Of a stretch of DNA of 64,000 nucleotides, positions 49,840 to 62,099 are shown piece after piece. Both the position numbers and the translations under genes were made by a program. Numbering within the stretch: the first letter of the stretch is position 1; each line of letters starts with the position of its first letter. Where the stretch lies: contig JAPUER010000016.1 in NCBI GenBank assembly GCA_027492485.1, forward strand, positions 77,388 to 141,387. Reading direction: 5' to 3'. Source of the stretch: Betaproteobacteria bacterium (GTDB taxonomy: Bacteria; Pseudomonadota; Gammaproteobacteria; Burkholderiales; Casimicrobiaceae). The notes beneath the pieces were generated by a model that ran no database searches, was not told the origin of the DNA, and was given only the letters and a program-made list of their open reading frames with translations.

Positions 49840-51294
49840 TTACAGGCCGGCGGCGAGCACGTTCTGGAAATAGCTGCGCACCGCGACGTTGCAGAACGGC
49901 GGTACCAGCGAGCCGTGATAGGCGCTGAGCACGCGCTCGGCCGGCGTTGCGCCTAGCGTGGCATCGGCGGCGGCACCGGCCTTGGCCTGGGCGAAGGCAC
50001 CGGCCAGCGTCGGGCCGACCGTGGCGGCGTCTTCGAGGTTCATGACCGTCGTCAGCGCTGACGCGCCTTTCGACGCGAACGACGCGGCTGCTTCCGCCGT
50101 GTTCGAGCCATACACCGTCGGATCCTGGGCGCCGAAGCACATGGCGATCGGGCGGGTCGGGGTCCAGCCGAGCAGGTCGTTCTTGGCCGCTGCCACCCAG
50201 GTCGCATGTTGCGGGTTCGACAACACCGCTTGCCGGTAGCTCTGCTTGATCAGGTTCGGCGTGCCGATACCGGCCGCGAACAGCGCGTCCAGCGAAGCGT
50301 CGCCGGTCACCAGCGCGCCGCTGGCAAACAGCTTGGTCGGCAGCTTGCCGGTGGTGAACAACTGGCTGGTTGTCAGCGCGCCGGGCAGTAGTGTTTCGAT
50401 ACCGGTTGCATACGACGACTCGTAAACATCGCTCGGCGCGGTGTAGAGGTTGCCGTAGGCCATCTGCCAGCTGGTCAGGATCATCGGCGTGAACACCGTT
50501 GCGCCGGCGTTGACACCACCGGCGAACACCGTCTGGAAGGTTTTCACCAGCGAGTACGGGCCGGACATCGGGCCTGACGCAGTCACCTTGAATTCGGTCG
50601 GATAGGTGGTCTGCATCGCGCGATGCGTGGCCATCGCGACGTGACCGCCCTGCGAGTAGCCGGACAGGAAGAGCTTGCCGGAATCGCTGGCGCCGATGTT
50701 CGGGAACGCCTTGCGCGCCGCCCGCAGCGCGTCGACCATGTCGTTGGATTGCTGTTCGGCGTTGAGGTAGGGGTGATAGGGCAGGCGCGAGGCGTCGTAG
50801 CCGGCGTAGTTGGAGGTGACCACGATGAAGCCTTGCGCAGCGTAAAAGGCCGCCAGCAGGCCGGCCTCGCCGTTGGCCGGGCTGGCGATGTTGTAGGCCT
50901 TTTCAACCGTAGTGCCGTGGCTGTAGAGCAGCACCGGGCGCGCGCCGGAGCAGGCGGCGTCGGTGCCCTTCGGCACCATGATGCCGCCGGTGGCGTTGGT
51001 GGCTTCGCCCTTGCCGCCCACGGTGTTGTATTCCATATAGTGGAAGTTGATGCCGCACTTGGGCGTGCCGGCAAGCGCGAGCAGGTTGCGCCCGGTGGCC
51101 GACGCCGAGAAGGCCGCGTTGACGTCGGCGGCGGTCGGCATGCTCGCCAGCGTGACCGGCGGATTGGCGACCAGCGTGCCGCGGCCGGTGGTCAGATCGA
51201 TGGCGGGGCCGGTAGCGACATCGCCACCGCCGCTACAGGCGGTGAGCACCGCTGCGGCCAGCGAGGCAACGCCGAGCGAATGAATGGACTTCAT
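49840..51294 (-). CDS. Secreted lipase/esterase-like lipoprotein
   Basis: The 484-residue alpha/beta hydrolase has a lipoprotein signal peptide (VASLAAAVLTACSGGG). GARPVLLYSHGTT is the oxyanion-hole strand, and the nucleophile elbow is SGYSQGGHVAMATH. The size and order fit the secretory lipase (LIP) type of hydrolase or a tannase/feruloyl-like relative; substrate not known. TAGGAGGAACC precedes the ATG at 51294, a near-perfect ribosome-binding site. It is anchored in the outer or inner membrane by its lipidated Cys. Confidence 0.82.
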   Translation of the reverse strand: MKSIHSLGVASLAAAVLTACSGGGDVATGPAIDLTTGRGTLVANPPVTLASMPTAADVNAAFSASATGRNLLALAGTPKCGINFHYMEYNTVGGKGEATNATGGIMVPKGTDAACSGARPVLLYSHGTTVEKAYNIASPANGEAGLLAAFYAAQGFIVVTSNYAGYDASRLPYHPYLNAEQQSNDMVDALRAARKAFPNIGASDSGKLFLSGYSQGGHVAMATHRAMQTTYPTEFKVTASGPMSGPYSLVKTFQTVFAGGVNAGATVFTPMILTSWQMAYGNLYTAPSDVYESSYATGIETLLPGALTTSQLFTTGKLPTKLFASGALVTGDASLDALFAAGIGTPNLIKQSYRQAVLSNPQHATWVAAAKNDLLGWTPTRPIAMCFGAQDPTVYGSNTAEAAASFASKGASALTTVMNLEDAATVGPTLAGAFAQAKAGAAADATLGATPAERVLSAYHGSLVPPFCNVAVRSYFQNVLAAGL

Positions 51295-51485
51295 GGTTCC
51301 TCCTAATTGAACAAACATCGCCCCGGCATCCCGTTTTCGACCGGACAGTGCGGAGCATTTCCACTTGCGATGTTAGGCGTTTGTAATGGCGCCTGCCAGT
51401 GGCAAATTCACCGCTTCCGGGGCAGAAAGAGCAATTGTTGCGTTTCTGGCGGGCAGTTTTTTCGCCCGCTTGCGGGCGAGCGCGT

Positions 51486-54119
51486 TTAGAACGACCTGCG
51501 ATTGCAGCGCGCTCGCTTCAGCGATCTTGCCTTCCGCCGATTGATCGTCGACGCCAGCCCTGCCAGCATCAGCCCCAGCAGCGCCAAGGTCGATGCCGAC
51601 AGGGCCGGCACCGGCTGCGAATCGACCTGCTGCGCTGCCGTGACGGTGGCCACGGCGGTGTTGGCGTCACCCGAGTAACGCGCAGTCAGCGTATGGCTGC
51701 CCGCTGTCAAAGTCGAAATAGTCAGGCTCGCCACGCCGCTGGCGTTCAGCGGCGCGGTGCCCAACACGCTCGCACCATCGCTGAATGTCACGCTGCCGGT
51801 GGCTACCGCCGCCGCTTTGCCGCTATCGCCCGTCAGTTTCGGCCCGGTATCGTTGGCACCGCTTGCCGCAGCCAGCAGCGTGACTGTTGCGGTCAGCGTC
51901 ACCGGTTCTCCGACGCGGGACGGATTCGGCGCATTGGTAAGCGTGACAGCCGCCGGGCGGGTGGCGACGGCGAAGCTGCCGGTGCTGCTGCTGGGCGTGA
52001 AGTTGCCATCGCCCGAATAGGTCGCGGTTAACGTTTGATTGCCCGCAGCGCTCGGTGTCAGAACGCAAGCGGTGGCAGGCAGGGCGATCGTGCAGGTATC
52101 GCCCGCACCGACACCACCGTCACCAACCGTGATGCTGCCGGTGGGGGTGCCGCCACCGGGCGCGGTGACTGCGACCGTGGCGGTCACGGTTACCGACTGG
52201 CCGAGTGTGATGGCGGCGGCGGTACCAAGCGTGGTCGTGGTCGCGGCTCGGCCCACCGTCACATTCACCGTCGCCGTCGCGGCGTTGTAGTTGCCATTGG
52301 CGGCCTTGGTCGCCGTCACCGTGCAGCTGCCGACGCCGGTACCGGTGAGCGTGCTGCCGGCGGCGAAGCAGAAGCTGTTGCCGGCCGTGACGGCAAAGCT
52401 CACTGCGCCGGCGCCGGAGCCGCCGGTCGTGCTCAGCGCGCTGGTGGCGTTGTAGACGATGCCGGCTGGCGTGGCGATAGCAGTGAGCGCGGCCTGATCG
52501 ACCGGCATCACCTCTACCGCGCCGACATCGCAGGCGGTGCCTTGCGGGCGGGCAATGCCGCGCTGGTCGGTCGTGCGCGAGCAAGGCCCGACACCCGCGC
52601 CGTTGATCGCGGCGCTGCCCGTCTGCGGAACCATCACATCGGCCAGGCCGCCGGTCAGCGTTGCCGGCAGGGCGCCCAGCGACAGCGTGCCAAGGACGGC
52701 GTTACTTGCGGTAAAGCCGGTTGCCGCGCCGATGGCGTTGTAGGCGCCGCTGCCCGTGCTGTTGCCACCGTTTATCGCGTTGATGATGACATCGTTGGCA
52801 CCCGCCGTGCTGTTGCTGGCGATGGAATGGTTCATCGTCACGCTGGCATTGCCCGAAGTGGTGCAGGTGTTGCCGCCGTCGCTGCACGCGGCGTCGGAGT
52901 CGCCCAGGCTGTAAATCGCGCCGCCGTCGGCGCTGCCGGCGCTGCCGATCGCGCCTGCGGCGACGTTGTTGCCGGACAAGGTGACGAAATCCAGTGTTAA
53001 CGTGCCCGCATAGTTGAAGATTGCGCCGCCGAAGCCCGATCCGCGACCGGCATGTATGTAACCGTTGGCACCGCCGTTGGCGATGTTCGCGCTCAGCGTG
53101 ACGTTGGTGAGCGTGACGGTGCCGGCATCGTTGAAGATCGCCCCGCCCATACCAGCGCCCGCGCCGCCATAACCCGAGGGTGTGCCGAAGGCTATGCCGC
53201 CGCCGAAGCCAGGGATGCCGGCGGAGGCGCCAGGTCCAGCGCCGCCACCGAAGCCGCCGTTGCCACCGACGCCGTACGCGCCGGTGCCGTGGCCGCTACC
53301 GCGCCAGCCGCCGCCACCACCGAAACCGCCATTGCCCGCGTTACCGCCATTGCCGTTGCCAGCGCCGAACGCCCTGCCTCCGGCGCCGCCACCACCGCCA
53401 AATCCGCCGTTGGCACCCGCATCGCCGTTGCCGTCGGCTGTGAAATTGTCCGCACCCGCTGCGCCGCCATTGGGGCCGCCACCGCTGTCGGATGCGTTGG
53501 CGCCGACGCCGCCCCCGGCCCGGCCCCCAGCGTAGTCCAAGCCACCTTGACCACCCCGAGCCGTATTACCGGTCAAGGTGCAACGATCCAGTGTGAGCGT
53601 GCCCTGGTTGAAGATTGCGCCACCGGCACCCAGTGCGCCTCCGCCAAAGAGGCTACTCCCGCCCTCGGCGTAACCGTTGACGAGCGTGACGCCACGCAGC
53701 GTCAGGCTGCTGCCCACCCCGACGTCGAACAGGCGGAAATTGGCAGTGCCCGCAGCGCTGGATCGCGCGATCACGACGCCTTGAGTCAAACCGTTGGCCG
53801 TGGCGTCGATGGTCAGCGTTTGGCTGCCGGTGATGAAGAACGCCGAAGGGCCGAATTGCTTGCTGCCCGTTGAAATATCGTTGCTGAAGGTGGTCAGGCT
53901 GATGGTTGCGCCGTCGAGCGCAGCGGCGAACACGATGGTGTCGCCGCTGGCTGCCGCGGCAATCTGCGCGCGCAGCGAGCCGGCGCCGTTGTCGTTGCTG
54001 TTGCTGACGGTGAGCGTCGCCGCCCACGCGGGCACCGCGGCGGCGAGCAGCAGGGCAAGCGCGAGGCGGTTGAGTCGTTGCAGGACGCGGCGCAGCGCGA
54101 CGGCACGTTGACTACCCAT
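51486..54119 (-). CDS. Secreted beta-helix protein with Ig-like repeats and C-terminal sorting signal
   Basis: The 877-residue protein has a signal peptide (AVPAWA-ATLTV), then a right-handed parallel beta-helix region of the 'SLRAQIAAAASGDTIVF' kind with a long Gly/Asn-rich stretch at about 200-330. Three Ig-like domains of Big type follow. The C-terminus has VPALSASTLALLGLMLAGLA followed by INRRKARSLKR: a short motif, a hydrophobic span and a basic end, as in IPTL-CTERM/exosortase-like sorting tags. It is probably displayed on the surface. Function unknown. The gene has GGAAG ahead of its ATG. Confidence 0.82.
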   Translation of the reverse strand: MGSQRAVALRRVLQRLNRLALALLLAAAVPAWAATLTVSNSNDNGAGSLRAQIAAAASGDTIVFAAALDGATISLTTFSNDISTGSKQFGPSAFFITGSQTLTIDATANGLTQGVVIARSSAAGTANFRLFDVGVGSSLTLRGVTLVNGYAEGGSSLFGGGALGAGGAIFNQGTLTLDRCTLTGNTARGGQGGLDYAGGRAGGGVGANASDSGGGPNGGAAGADNFTADGNGDAGANGGFGGGGGAGGRAFGAGNGNGGNAGNGGFGGGGGWRGSGHGTGAYGVGGNGGFGGGAGPGASAGIPGFGGGIAFGTPSGYGGAGAGMGGAIFNDAGTVTLTNVTLSANIANGGANGYIHAGRGSGFGGAIFNYAGTLTLDFVTLSGNNVAAGAIGSAGSADGGAIYSLGDSDAACSDGGNTCTTSGNASVTMNHSIASNSTAGANDVIINAINGGNSTGSGAYNAIGAATGFTASNAVLGTLSLGALPATLTGGLADVMVPQTGSAAINGAGVGPCSRTTDQRGIARPQGTACDVGAVEVMPVDQAALTAIATPAGIVYNATSALSTTGGSGAGAVSFAVTAGNSFCFAAGSTLTGTGVGSCTVTATKAANGNYNAATATVNVTVGRAATTTTLGTAAAITLGQSVTVTATVAVTAPGGGTPTGSITVGDGGVGAGDTCTIALPATACVLTPSAAGNQTLTATYSGDGNFTPSSSTGSFAVATRPAAVTLTNAPNPSRVGEPVTLTATVTLLAAASGANDTGPKLTGDSGKAAAVATGSVTFSDGASVLGTAPLNASGVASLTISTLTAGSHTLTARYSGDANTAVATVTAAQQVDSQPVPALSASTLALLGLMLAGLASTINRRKARSLKRARCNRRSF

Positions 54120-54238
54120 GACAGCACTTCCGAATTCTCTGGTGTGTCGATGTTTTAACCGACAAGTTCTGCAAGCGCAAAAATCGATTGTCTCGACGCT
54201 TGCAGCGTCCGGGGCTCGTGGCGGGACACAACATCCCT

Positions 54239-54302
54239 GCAGGAGCGGCTTTGCCGCGACCGGAATGTGCGCCGCCGGGGGCGCGGCAGAGCCGCTCCTA
54301 CG
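54239..54302. repeat. TAGGAGCGGCTT REP-like palindrome, copy R4
   Basis: GCAGGAGCGGCTTTGCCGCGACC is opposed by GCGCGGCAGAGCCGCTCCTAC. It lies in the 422-bp gap between the beta-helix protein gene start and the fadH end, in which no gene is supported. Confidence 0.8.
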
Positions 54303-54363
54303 GGCTGATTTCGCGCGATGGGGCGTAGGCGCAGACTTGCTTGCAGCAGGCGGCGAGCGAATA

Positions 54364-54483
54364 ACAGCTTTATCGCATATTGCCTTTGTCCGCCGGCGTT
54401 AGCGCCTTGTTTCGCAATATCTCGACTTTAAGCCTTTTGTGCTTTCAAGCCTTACCTGACGGACGTTACAGGAAAAAGTTGAT
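54364..54483 (+). repeat. Decayed copy G of the SalI-core element (tentative)
   Basis: TCTCGACTTTAAG holds a changed core, and AAGCCTTACCTGACGGACGT with TTACAGGAAAAAGTTGA parallels AGCCTTATTGGACAGGCGT and TCTATCGAAAAGTTGA of copy C. The left hairpin is not recognisable. Confidence 0.4.
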
Positions 54484-54541
54484 GGATTGCGCCGGCTGCG
54501 AACGGGAATGGGCGAGCAGTCGACGCATGAAGCGGCATCCC

Positions 54542-56590
<2,049 letters not shown>

Positions 56591-56600
56591 TCACAAAAGA

Positions 56601-56631
56601 AAAATGGCGCGCCCGAAGGCTACGCCATTTT
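56601..56631 (-). terminator. Intrinsic terminator after the 3HB-oligomer hydrolase gene
   Basis: AAAATGGCG (56601-56609) and CGCCATTTT (56623-56631) form a 9-bp stem, extended by GCC/GGC inside the loop. On the minus strand TCTTTTG follows. It lies 87 bp past the hydrolase stop and just before fadH; it may work in both directions. Confidence 0.7.
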
Positions 56632-56717
56632 CAATCGCCCGTTGCGCTGCTATACCGGCGTTTGCGGCGTTTGAAGCGACGGCTCTACGGCAACGCAACG
56701 ACGGCAACGCAACGACG

Positions 56718-58787
56718 CTATTGCGGGATCGTCAGCGTGTTGGCCGAGAAGGTGATGGCATCGGCTGGCGCCGGGGCCGCGCTGATCGCCGGCACGTTGG
56801 CCGCGGTGATCGCAGGTGCTGCGCCCGCAGTGCCGCCGCGCGGTGTGGTGCGCACCACCTGCGAAGGCGGCAACGCCTTGCCGTTCTTCAGCGCATCGTA
56901 CATTGCGTCCATGGCGCGGTTGACGTACACATGCAGCGGGATGAAGCGGGTGTCGTAGCCGGGCAGCGCCGCATTGCCGATGAAGGCGTCGAAGTGCTGC
57001 GCGTTGGTCACTTCGATGTAGCTCAGCTTCGCGCTGCTGCCCTGCGCGACCAGGCTTTGCGCCACATAGGGGCGCGACGCATGATTGACCGGCACCAGCG
57101 CATCGTTGCGGCCATGCACGATGATGGTGGGTTTGCCCTGCAGCTTGCCGCTGCGCTGCACGGCCTTGATGCTGGCGGCGACCGTGGCATCGCTCAGCTT
57201 GCCGGCAATGCAGCGCGCGCCGTCGAGGTTGTAGTCGAACACGCCACCGGCCGAGGTCGAACCCGCGCCTTCTAGGATGGCGCCGCCGGGGTTGCTGAAA
57301 TTGACGATGTTGATGCCGCTGGCCGGCGGAATGCCGTTGCCGGTGCCGAACAGGCGCGCGAAGGTGCTGGCGGCGACGGCGGTGGGCTTGAAGTCGGCGC
57401 CGGTGACGGCGAATCCGTAGCCGCAAAGGTTGTCGGCGACATTGGCCTGGGCGTAGCTGTTGACGTAGGTCACCGCGATCGCCGGTACGGCGAAGGCGAA
57501 ATGCGACGCCAGCAACAGGTCGGATTCAGGCAGCCAGCCGGCGGCATGAATCTTCGCCAGTGCTTCGTCGGCCTGTGCGGCCGTCGTGGTGGCGCTGAGC
57601 AAGCCTTTGGCGGCGAGCGACGCACAGCGTCCGGCACCCGCGACGGCATTGACGTAGACGGCGCCCGGTGCCGCCGCCAGCGACGACGACAGCGCCGCGC
57701 AGGGTTGGTAAAGCATTGCCTGCGCGCTGTAGTCGAGCAGGCTCTTGCCGCCGTTGCTGACGGTCGCGCTGCCGAACTTGACCACCGCACCGCCACTGCC
57801 GTCGGGCTGGATCTGCGGCTCGCCGACGGCGACACCGTCGATCAGGCCTTCGCTGTCCAGCTCCGCTGCCATCAGCGCCGCGCCAGCCCCATTGGAGACG
57901 CTGGAGGCGATCACCAGCGTGTTGTCGGGCGTGAACCTGACGGTGGCCGCGCCGTTGACCTTCGGCGCCAGTTCCTCGTTGAGCGCGAAGAACGCGAACT
58001 TGACCGCCTGCAGGGTGAATTTGCCCCAGTCTTTCTCGGGGTTCTGCTGCGAGTGCGCGTGTTTGAAAGCGATGCGGTTGTTGGCCGCCGTACCGGCCGG
58101 CGGGTTGGCGACGAATTGCGCGCCCGCAGTTGCCGTGGTCGGCCGGCCAAAGATGTCGAACACCGTGTTGGTGGCCAAATCGTGGGCGCCGTTGCCGGTG
58201 CCTTTGTCGGTATAGGCGACGGCGCAGCCTTTTTTTAGGCCCCATTCACCGGCGGTGGCGATGGCGCCGTAGACGCCACGCGAGCCGGACGACGCGGCCG
58301 TCACGACGCAGGGCGAGGCGGCGTTGAAGGTCGAAGGAATCTGCACCATCAGGGTGACGTTCTGCTTGCCGCTGCCGTCGTCGCTGTAGGCGATGTACTC
58401 GGCGCCGGCGATCCTGCCTTCGCCGCTGCCGACGACACCGTTGGCGTCGACGTTCGGTCCGAACAGCACGCCGAAGCCGCCGTTGGTGGTGGTGTCGACC
58501 AGCGCGCGATAGTTGTTGTAGATCGCCAGGCGGCGCAACTCGGCAGCGGTGGGATTCAGCGCGTCGTTGACCGTCGGCGATACCGCACTTTGCAGGCCGG
58601 ATTTACCGAGCCCCGCCGTGAGCAGATCGTTGCTGCTGCCGTCATACACGGCGCGCTGCACGGTACCAGCGACGAACGCCGGCTGACTGTTGAGCAGCAC
58701 GGCGTCATCCGAACCGCAACCGGCCAGCGTTGTCAGCACGGCCGCATAACCGAGGCACAAGCGCCCCGACATTCCTGTTTTCAACAT
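56718..58787 (-). CDS. D-(-)-3-hydroxybutyrate oligomer hydrolase-like lipoprotein
   Basis: The 689-residue protein has a lipoprotein signal peptide (AVLTTLAGCGSDD). The family motif VIASSVSNGAGAALMAAE contains the probable nucleophile Ser. PTIIVHGRNDALVPVNHASR is the acid-residue loop and TNAQHFDAFIG holds the likely His. These and the size fit the 3HB-oligomer hydrolases of Ralstonia relatives, which break the oligomers released from PHB into 3-hydroxybutyrate. The lipidated Cys predicts membrane attachment and thus use of external oligomers, but this is inferred. Confidence 0.87.
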   Translation of the reverse strand: MLKTGMSGRLCLGYAAVLTTLAGCGSDDAVLLNSQPAFVAGTVQRAVYDGSSNDLLTAGLGKSGLQSAVSPTVNDALNPTAAELRRLAIYNNYRALVDTTTNGGFGVLFGPNVDANGVVGSGEGRIAGAEYIAYSDDGSGKQNVTLMVQIPSTFNAASPCVVTAASSGSRGVYGAIATAGEWGLKKGCAVAYTDKGTGNGAHDLATNTVFDIFGRPTTATAGAQFVANPPAGTAANNRIAFKHAHSQQNPEKDWGKFTLQAVKFAFFALNEELAPKVNGAATVRFTPDNTLVIASSVSNGAGAALMAAELDSEGLIDGVAVGEPQIQPDGSGGAVVKFGSATVSNGGKSLLDYSAQAMLYQPCAALSSSLAAAPGAVYVNAVAGAGRCASLAAKGLLSATTTAAQADEALAKIHAAGWLPESDLLLASHFAFAVPAIAVTYVNSYAQANVADNLCGYGFAVTGADFKPTAVAASTFARLFGTGNGIPPASGINIVNFSNPGGAILEGAGSTSAGGVFDYNLDGARCIAGKLSDATVAASIKAVQRSGKLQGKPTIIVHGRNDALVPVNHASRPYVAQSLVAQGSSAKLSYIEVTNAQHFDAFIGNAALPGYDTRFIPLHVYVNRAMDAMYDALKNGKALPPSQVVRTTPRGGTAGAAPAITAANVPAISAAPAPADAITFSANTLTIPQ

Positions 58788-58858
58788 GAGTCCCCCATTG
58801 ATTGCGTGACGATGATCGATGACTGGTGTGCCTGCGCGTTGCGCTCAGTGTAGCGGGC

Positions 58859-60988
58859 CTACTGACGCACGCTGCCGAGATCGGATGGTGTGCGCGGCGA
58901 CACGATTGCGGTGGCATTGCGCGGCGCGGTGACGGGCACGCGCAGGATGCCCGACTGTCCGACAAAACGGGCATCGAAGATCGGCAATCCGCCGTCGTCG
59001 GCGTCGACCGTCACCGGTTTGGCCTTGCTGCCGCAACTGCCGCCAGTGCGATAGGCGAGTGCGGCGGCAAGCTGGCCTTCGGCCGGATCGCCCAGCGAGC
59101 GGGTCAGGTCGTCGGCGACCGTGCAGGTGGGCGAGAAGCCGTCCACGTAATCGCCTTCGCCTTTGGCGTTGGCGCCGGTGAACTGGATCGTGAAATACGT
59201 GGTGCCGCAGTTATCGGTGCCGTAGAAGCCGAACGGTTTGCCGCAGGTGGCGCCGCTGCCGATCAGGATGACCTGCAGGTCGATACCGCGCAGGCCGTTG
59301 ATCAATGCCTCGCTGGCCGAACAACTGTTGCCGGTGGTCAGGATGTAGACGCGCGAAAGATTGAGTGTCGGCAAGGCCTGCCCGGAGGCGACGCCGCCGG
59401 TGTAGCCGGAGCCGACGTTATAGAACGGCGTGGCATCGTCGGGACCGAACGGCTTCTTGTCGTTGGTCTTGGCCAGCTCGAAGGTCTTGTTGTTGGTGCG
59501 CGCGGAGCCGGCGATCATGTAGCCCAGTTGCGAAGCGATGTAGAGGTAGCCGCCGCGGTTGTAGCGAAGATCGAGCACCAGATCGCTGACCCCGGCGTTG
59601 CGCAGGCCCAGGATCGCGTTGGCGATGGCGCCTTCGGACGCGAATGAATTGAAGGTAGTGAAGGCGATGTAGCCGACTTTGCCGGTTGCCGTGGTGATGG
59701 TGCCGCTCACCGGCACCGGCTGCAATGCCAGTTGGGCCGAACGCAGCGACACCGTCCTGTTGCTGCTGCCGTCAGCCGGCGCCAGCACGAAGCCGTGCGC
59801 TTCGCCGAGCGTGGCCGGCGACAACCCGGCATTGAGGACGTTAACCCCGCTCTGGGTGTTGTTGTTGACGAGGTCGACGCCGTCGATGAACAGCACGCTG
59901 TCGCCGCGCTTGACGCCCGCGAGATCGGCCGGCGAACCGGGGTCGACCACCGCCACCAGCAGCTTGCGCGGCGGCGTGGTGCGCACGAACGACCACGAAA
60001 TACCGTAACCGTAGCTGATGCCGGCGTTGGTGTTTTCGACGTCGGCCGTGCTCAGCGAGTAGTGAAAACCGCTCTTGTCCTTGGCCAGACCGGAGAAGGT
60101 CAGGGCGGGTGATTTGAGCGGTGTGAAGTAATCGGCCGCCGAGGCGTAGCCGGCCGGGCTCAGGTTCGGGATTTCGCGATACCAGAGATAGGTTTCGTCG
60201 CTGTACGAGCGCACGAACGAGAACTCGTCGGTGATGGAGCCCTGACGGTCGGGATAGGCGCGACCGGTGATCGGGCTCGATCCGCTGCGCGGCGCGGCAC
60301 AGAAGTTGGCCACGCTGTCGGAAGAGACGAACGTCGGGCGCGCGGTGGGTGCCGTGGCAGCGGCCACGCAATAGACGAGGCCTTCGTCGGCCCAGCCGCG
60401 GGCCGTCATGTCGCTGCGCGTCTGCTGGTTGATCATGTAGCGGTGATTGGGCGCGTCGACCTGAGTGGTGGGCCGGAACGCGCGATAGACGGCCACCGGC
60501 GCGCCGGCCGGACAGGCGCCGCCGACCGGGCGGGTGACGGCGAAGTCGAAACCTTCGTCGAAAAAATTGAGGAGGTTGTAGGAGCCGACGATGTCGCAGG
60601 TGTCGCCAACGCCATAGAAATGCGACGAAAACGGTTGCGACGGCGCGACGGCCCAGTTCGAGCCGGTTACCGAAATGCGATAGCGACAGACGTCGTTGCT
60701 CCCGGCGTTGCTGCCCGCGGTCCCGGTGGCAGCAGTGACGGTCAACGTCATTCCCGTGCGCTGGAAGTCGGCGATACCGTCCAGCGTCGCCTGTTCGCTG
60801 CTGCGTCCGGTCAAAAAGTACATCGCCGTCGCCTTGTTGTAGTACTCGACGGCGGTGATCGATTGTTGCGCCAGTGCCGGCGTGACCGCAATCGCCAGCG
60901 AGGCCATCGCGACGGCCGGCGACAGGCAGCGGCGCAAAAACCGCGTGTTCAGCAGAGAAAGAGGGGACTGCAAAGCAGACATGGTCAT
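58859..60988 (-). CDS. Secreted S41-family (C-terminal processing type) peptidase
   Basis: The 709-residue protein has a signal peptide (VAMASLAIAVTPALAQQ) and an N-terminal region like DUF5648 (AVEYYNKATAMYFLTGRSSE, here a YY..AT..YF pattern). A PDZ-like part (AVVDPGSPADLAGVKRGDSV) and an S41 core follow, with DLVLDLRYNRGGYLYIASQL and the probable catalytic Ser in ILTTGNSCSASEALINGLRG. Three starts are possible; ATG at 60988 or 60982 directly precede the signal peptide. It should act outside the inner membrane. Substrate unknown. Confidence 0.85.
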   Translation of the reverse strand: MTMSALQSPLSLLNTRFLRRCLSPAVAMASLAIAVTPALAQQSITAVEYYNKATAMYFLTGRSSEQATLDGIADFQRTGMTLTVTAATGTAGSNAGSNDVCRYRISVTGSNWAVAPSQPFSSHFYGVGDTCDIVGSYNLLNFFDEGFDFAVTRPVGGACPAGAPVAVYRAFRPTTQVDAPNHRYMINQQTRSDMTARGWADEGLVYCVAAATAPTARPTFVSSDSVANFCAAPRSGSSPITGRAYPDRQGSITDEFSFVRSYSDETYLWYREIPNLSPAGYASAADYFTPLKSPALTFSGLAKDKSGFHYSLSTADVENTNAGISYGYGISWSFVRTTPPRKLLVAVVDPGSPADLAGVKRGDSVLFIDGVDLVNNNTQSGVNVLNAGLSPATLGEAHGFVLAPADGSSNRTVSLRSAQLALQPVPVSGTITTATGKVGYIAFTTFNSFASEGAIANAILGLRNAGVSDLVLDLRYNRGGYLYIASQLGYMIAGSARTNNKTFELAKTNDKKPFGPDDATPFYNVGSGYTGGVASGQALPTLNLSRVYILTTGNSCSASEALINGLRGIDLQVILIGSGATCGKPFGFYGTDNCGTTYFTIQFTGANAKGEGDYVDGFSPTCTVADDLTRSLGDPAEGQLAAALAYRTGGSCGSKAKPVTVDADDGGLPIFDARFVGQSGILRVPVTAPRNATAIVSPRTPSDLGSVRQ

Positions 60989-61082
60989 GATCGATGGTGG
61001 AGCAGGGAGAGTGGCGATACGCGCATTATGACGAACGCATGAGCGGACGCCAACCGCAAAACAACGGTTGCGCGGCTTCGTC

Positions 61083-62075
61083 CTACACCGCGAAATCGAC
61101 ATACAACCCGGCGTGGTCGCTCGCCGCGTTGTGTGCGTAACCGACCGTCGGGTAGCGGTCGCCGGTGTAATGGCGGCATTTCAGCGTGATACCTCGACGA
61201 TTGATGGCGCGGGCGCTGCGGCGCAGGCGCTGATCGTGCAGGATGTAGTCCAGCCGCGACACGTCCTGCCCCACCACGTAGTAATGCGTCCAGCGCTCGT
61301 CGCGCGGCAGGTCGCCAAAGCCGTCCTGCAGCCCGCAATTGAGCAGCGGGGCGAGCGACTGCCCGCGCTGCGGATGGGTATCGTCGACGTTCAGATCGCC
61401 AAAGACAATCGGCAGTTTGCCGGCGGCTTGCGCGGCCTTGACCAGTTCGGCGACGCGCGTGGCCTGCCGCGCCCGCAGCTCGTCCGGCGGCAATTGTTCG
61501 CGGCGCGAGCTTTTGCCCTGCGACTTGAAGTGGTTGGCCATGAAGGTCAGCGTCTGGCCGTTGATCCGCAGGTCGAGTTCCAGGCAGTCGCGCGAAAACA
61601 GCGCGTTGCGGGCCAGATAGACCGGGCCGCTGTCGTCGTTGACCACGCCCCATTCGACGCTTTGACCGGGCGCCAGCGTCTCGTGCGCGTGCGAGCGCAG
61701 GCCCAGCACCTCGGCGGCGAAGCCCTTGCGCACGCAGATGCCGACGTCGATGCCACGCCCGTCGTTGCCCTCGACCAGAAAGATGCGGTCGAAGTAGTGC
61801 GAAAGATACTGCTGGTTGAAGATGCGCAGCGCGGCGAGGTTTTCCACTTCGGATACGCCGAGCACGTCCGGCTGCATGTCGAGGATGACCCGCGCCGTGT
61901 TGTCGCGCTGCATGCCGGCAAGCGCAATGTTGCCGTCGGCGCCATCGGTGCCGCGGTCGACAGCGGTGACGCCGACGGCGATTACCTGGCGGTCGTAAGG
62001 CAGGGCCTCGCTGACCGGATTGCCGAAGGCGTAGCGCGTGAACAGGTTTTCGACGTTGAACCAGGCGACGCGCAT
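61083..62075 (-). CDS. Endonuclease/exonuclease/phosphatase-family hydrolase
   Basis: The 330-residue protein has the family's metal-binding motifs in order: RVAWFNVENLF at the N-terminus, GVSEVENLAAL (the Glu), MANHFKSQ (the His), IVFGDLNVDD and SDHAGLYVDF at the C-terminus. It lacks a signal peptide. Substrate may be nucleic acid, a phospholipid or a sugar phosphate; not decidable from sequence. The start at 62075 is chosen because the motif begins directly there; the open frame runs 12 codons further up, into a terminator. Confidence 0.82.
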   Translation of the reverse strand: MRVAWFNVENLFTRYAFGNPVSEALPYDRQVIAVGVTAVDRGTDGADGNIALAGMQRDNTARVILDMQPDVLGVSEVENLAALRIFNQQYLSHYFDRIFLVEGNDGRGIDVGICVRKGFAAEVLGLRSHAHETLAPGQSVEWGVVNDDSGPVYLARNALFSRDCLELDLRINGQTLTFMANHFKSQGKSSRREQLPPDELRARQATRVAELVKAAQAAGKLPIVFGDLNVDDTHPQRGQSLAPLLNCGLQDGFGDLPRDERWTHYYVVGQDVSRLDYILHDQRLRRSARAINRRGITLKCRHYTGDRYPTVGYAHNAASDHAGLYVDFAV

Positions 62076-62099
62076 AGTCGATATCGGCGGCAGAAAAGA

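Noticed and set aside
51461..51478. CGCCCGCTTGCGGGCG hairpin considered as terminator of the beta-helix protein gene
   Set aside because: On the minus strand the hairpin is followed by As, not Ts, so it does not fit an intrinsic terminator.
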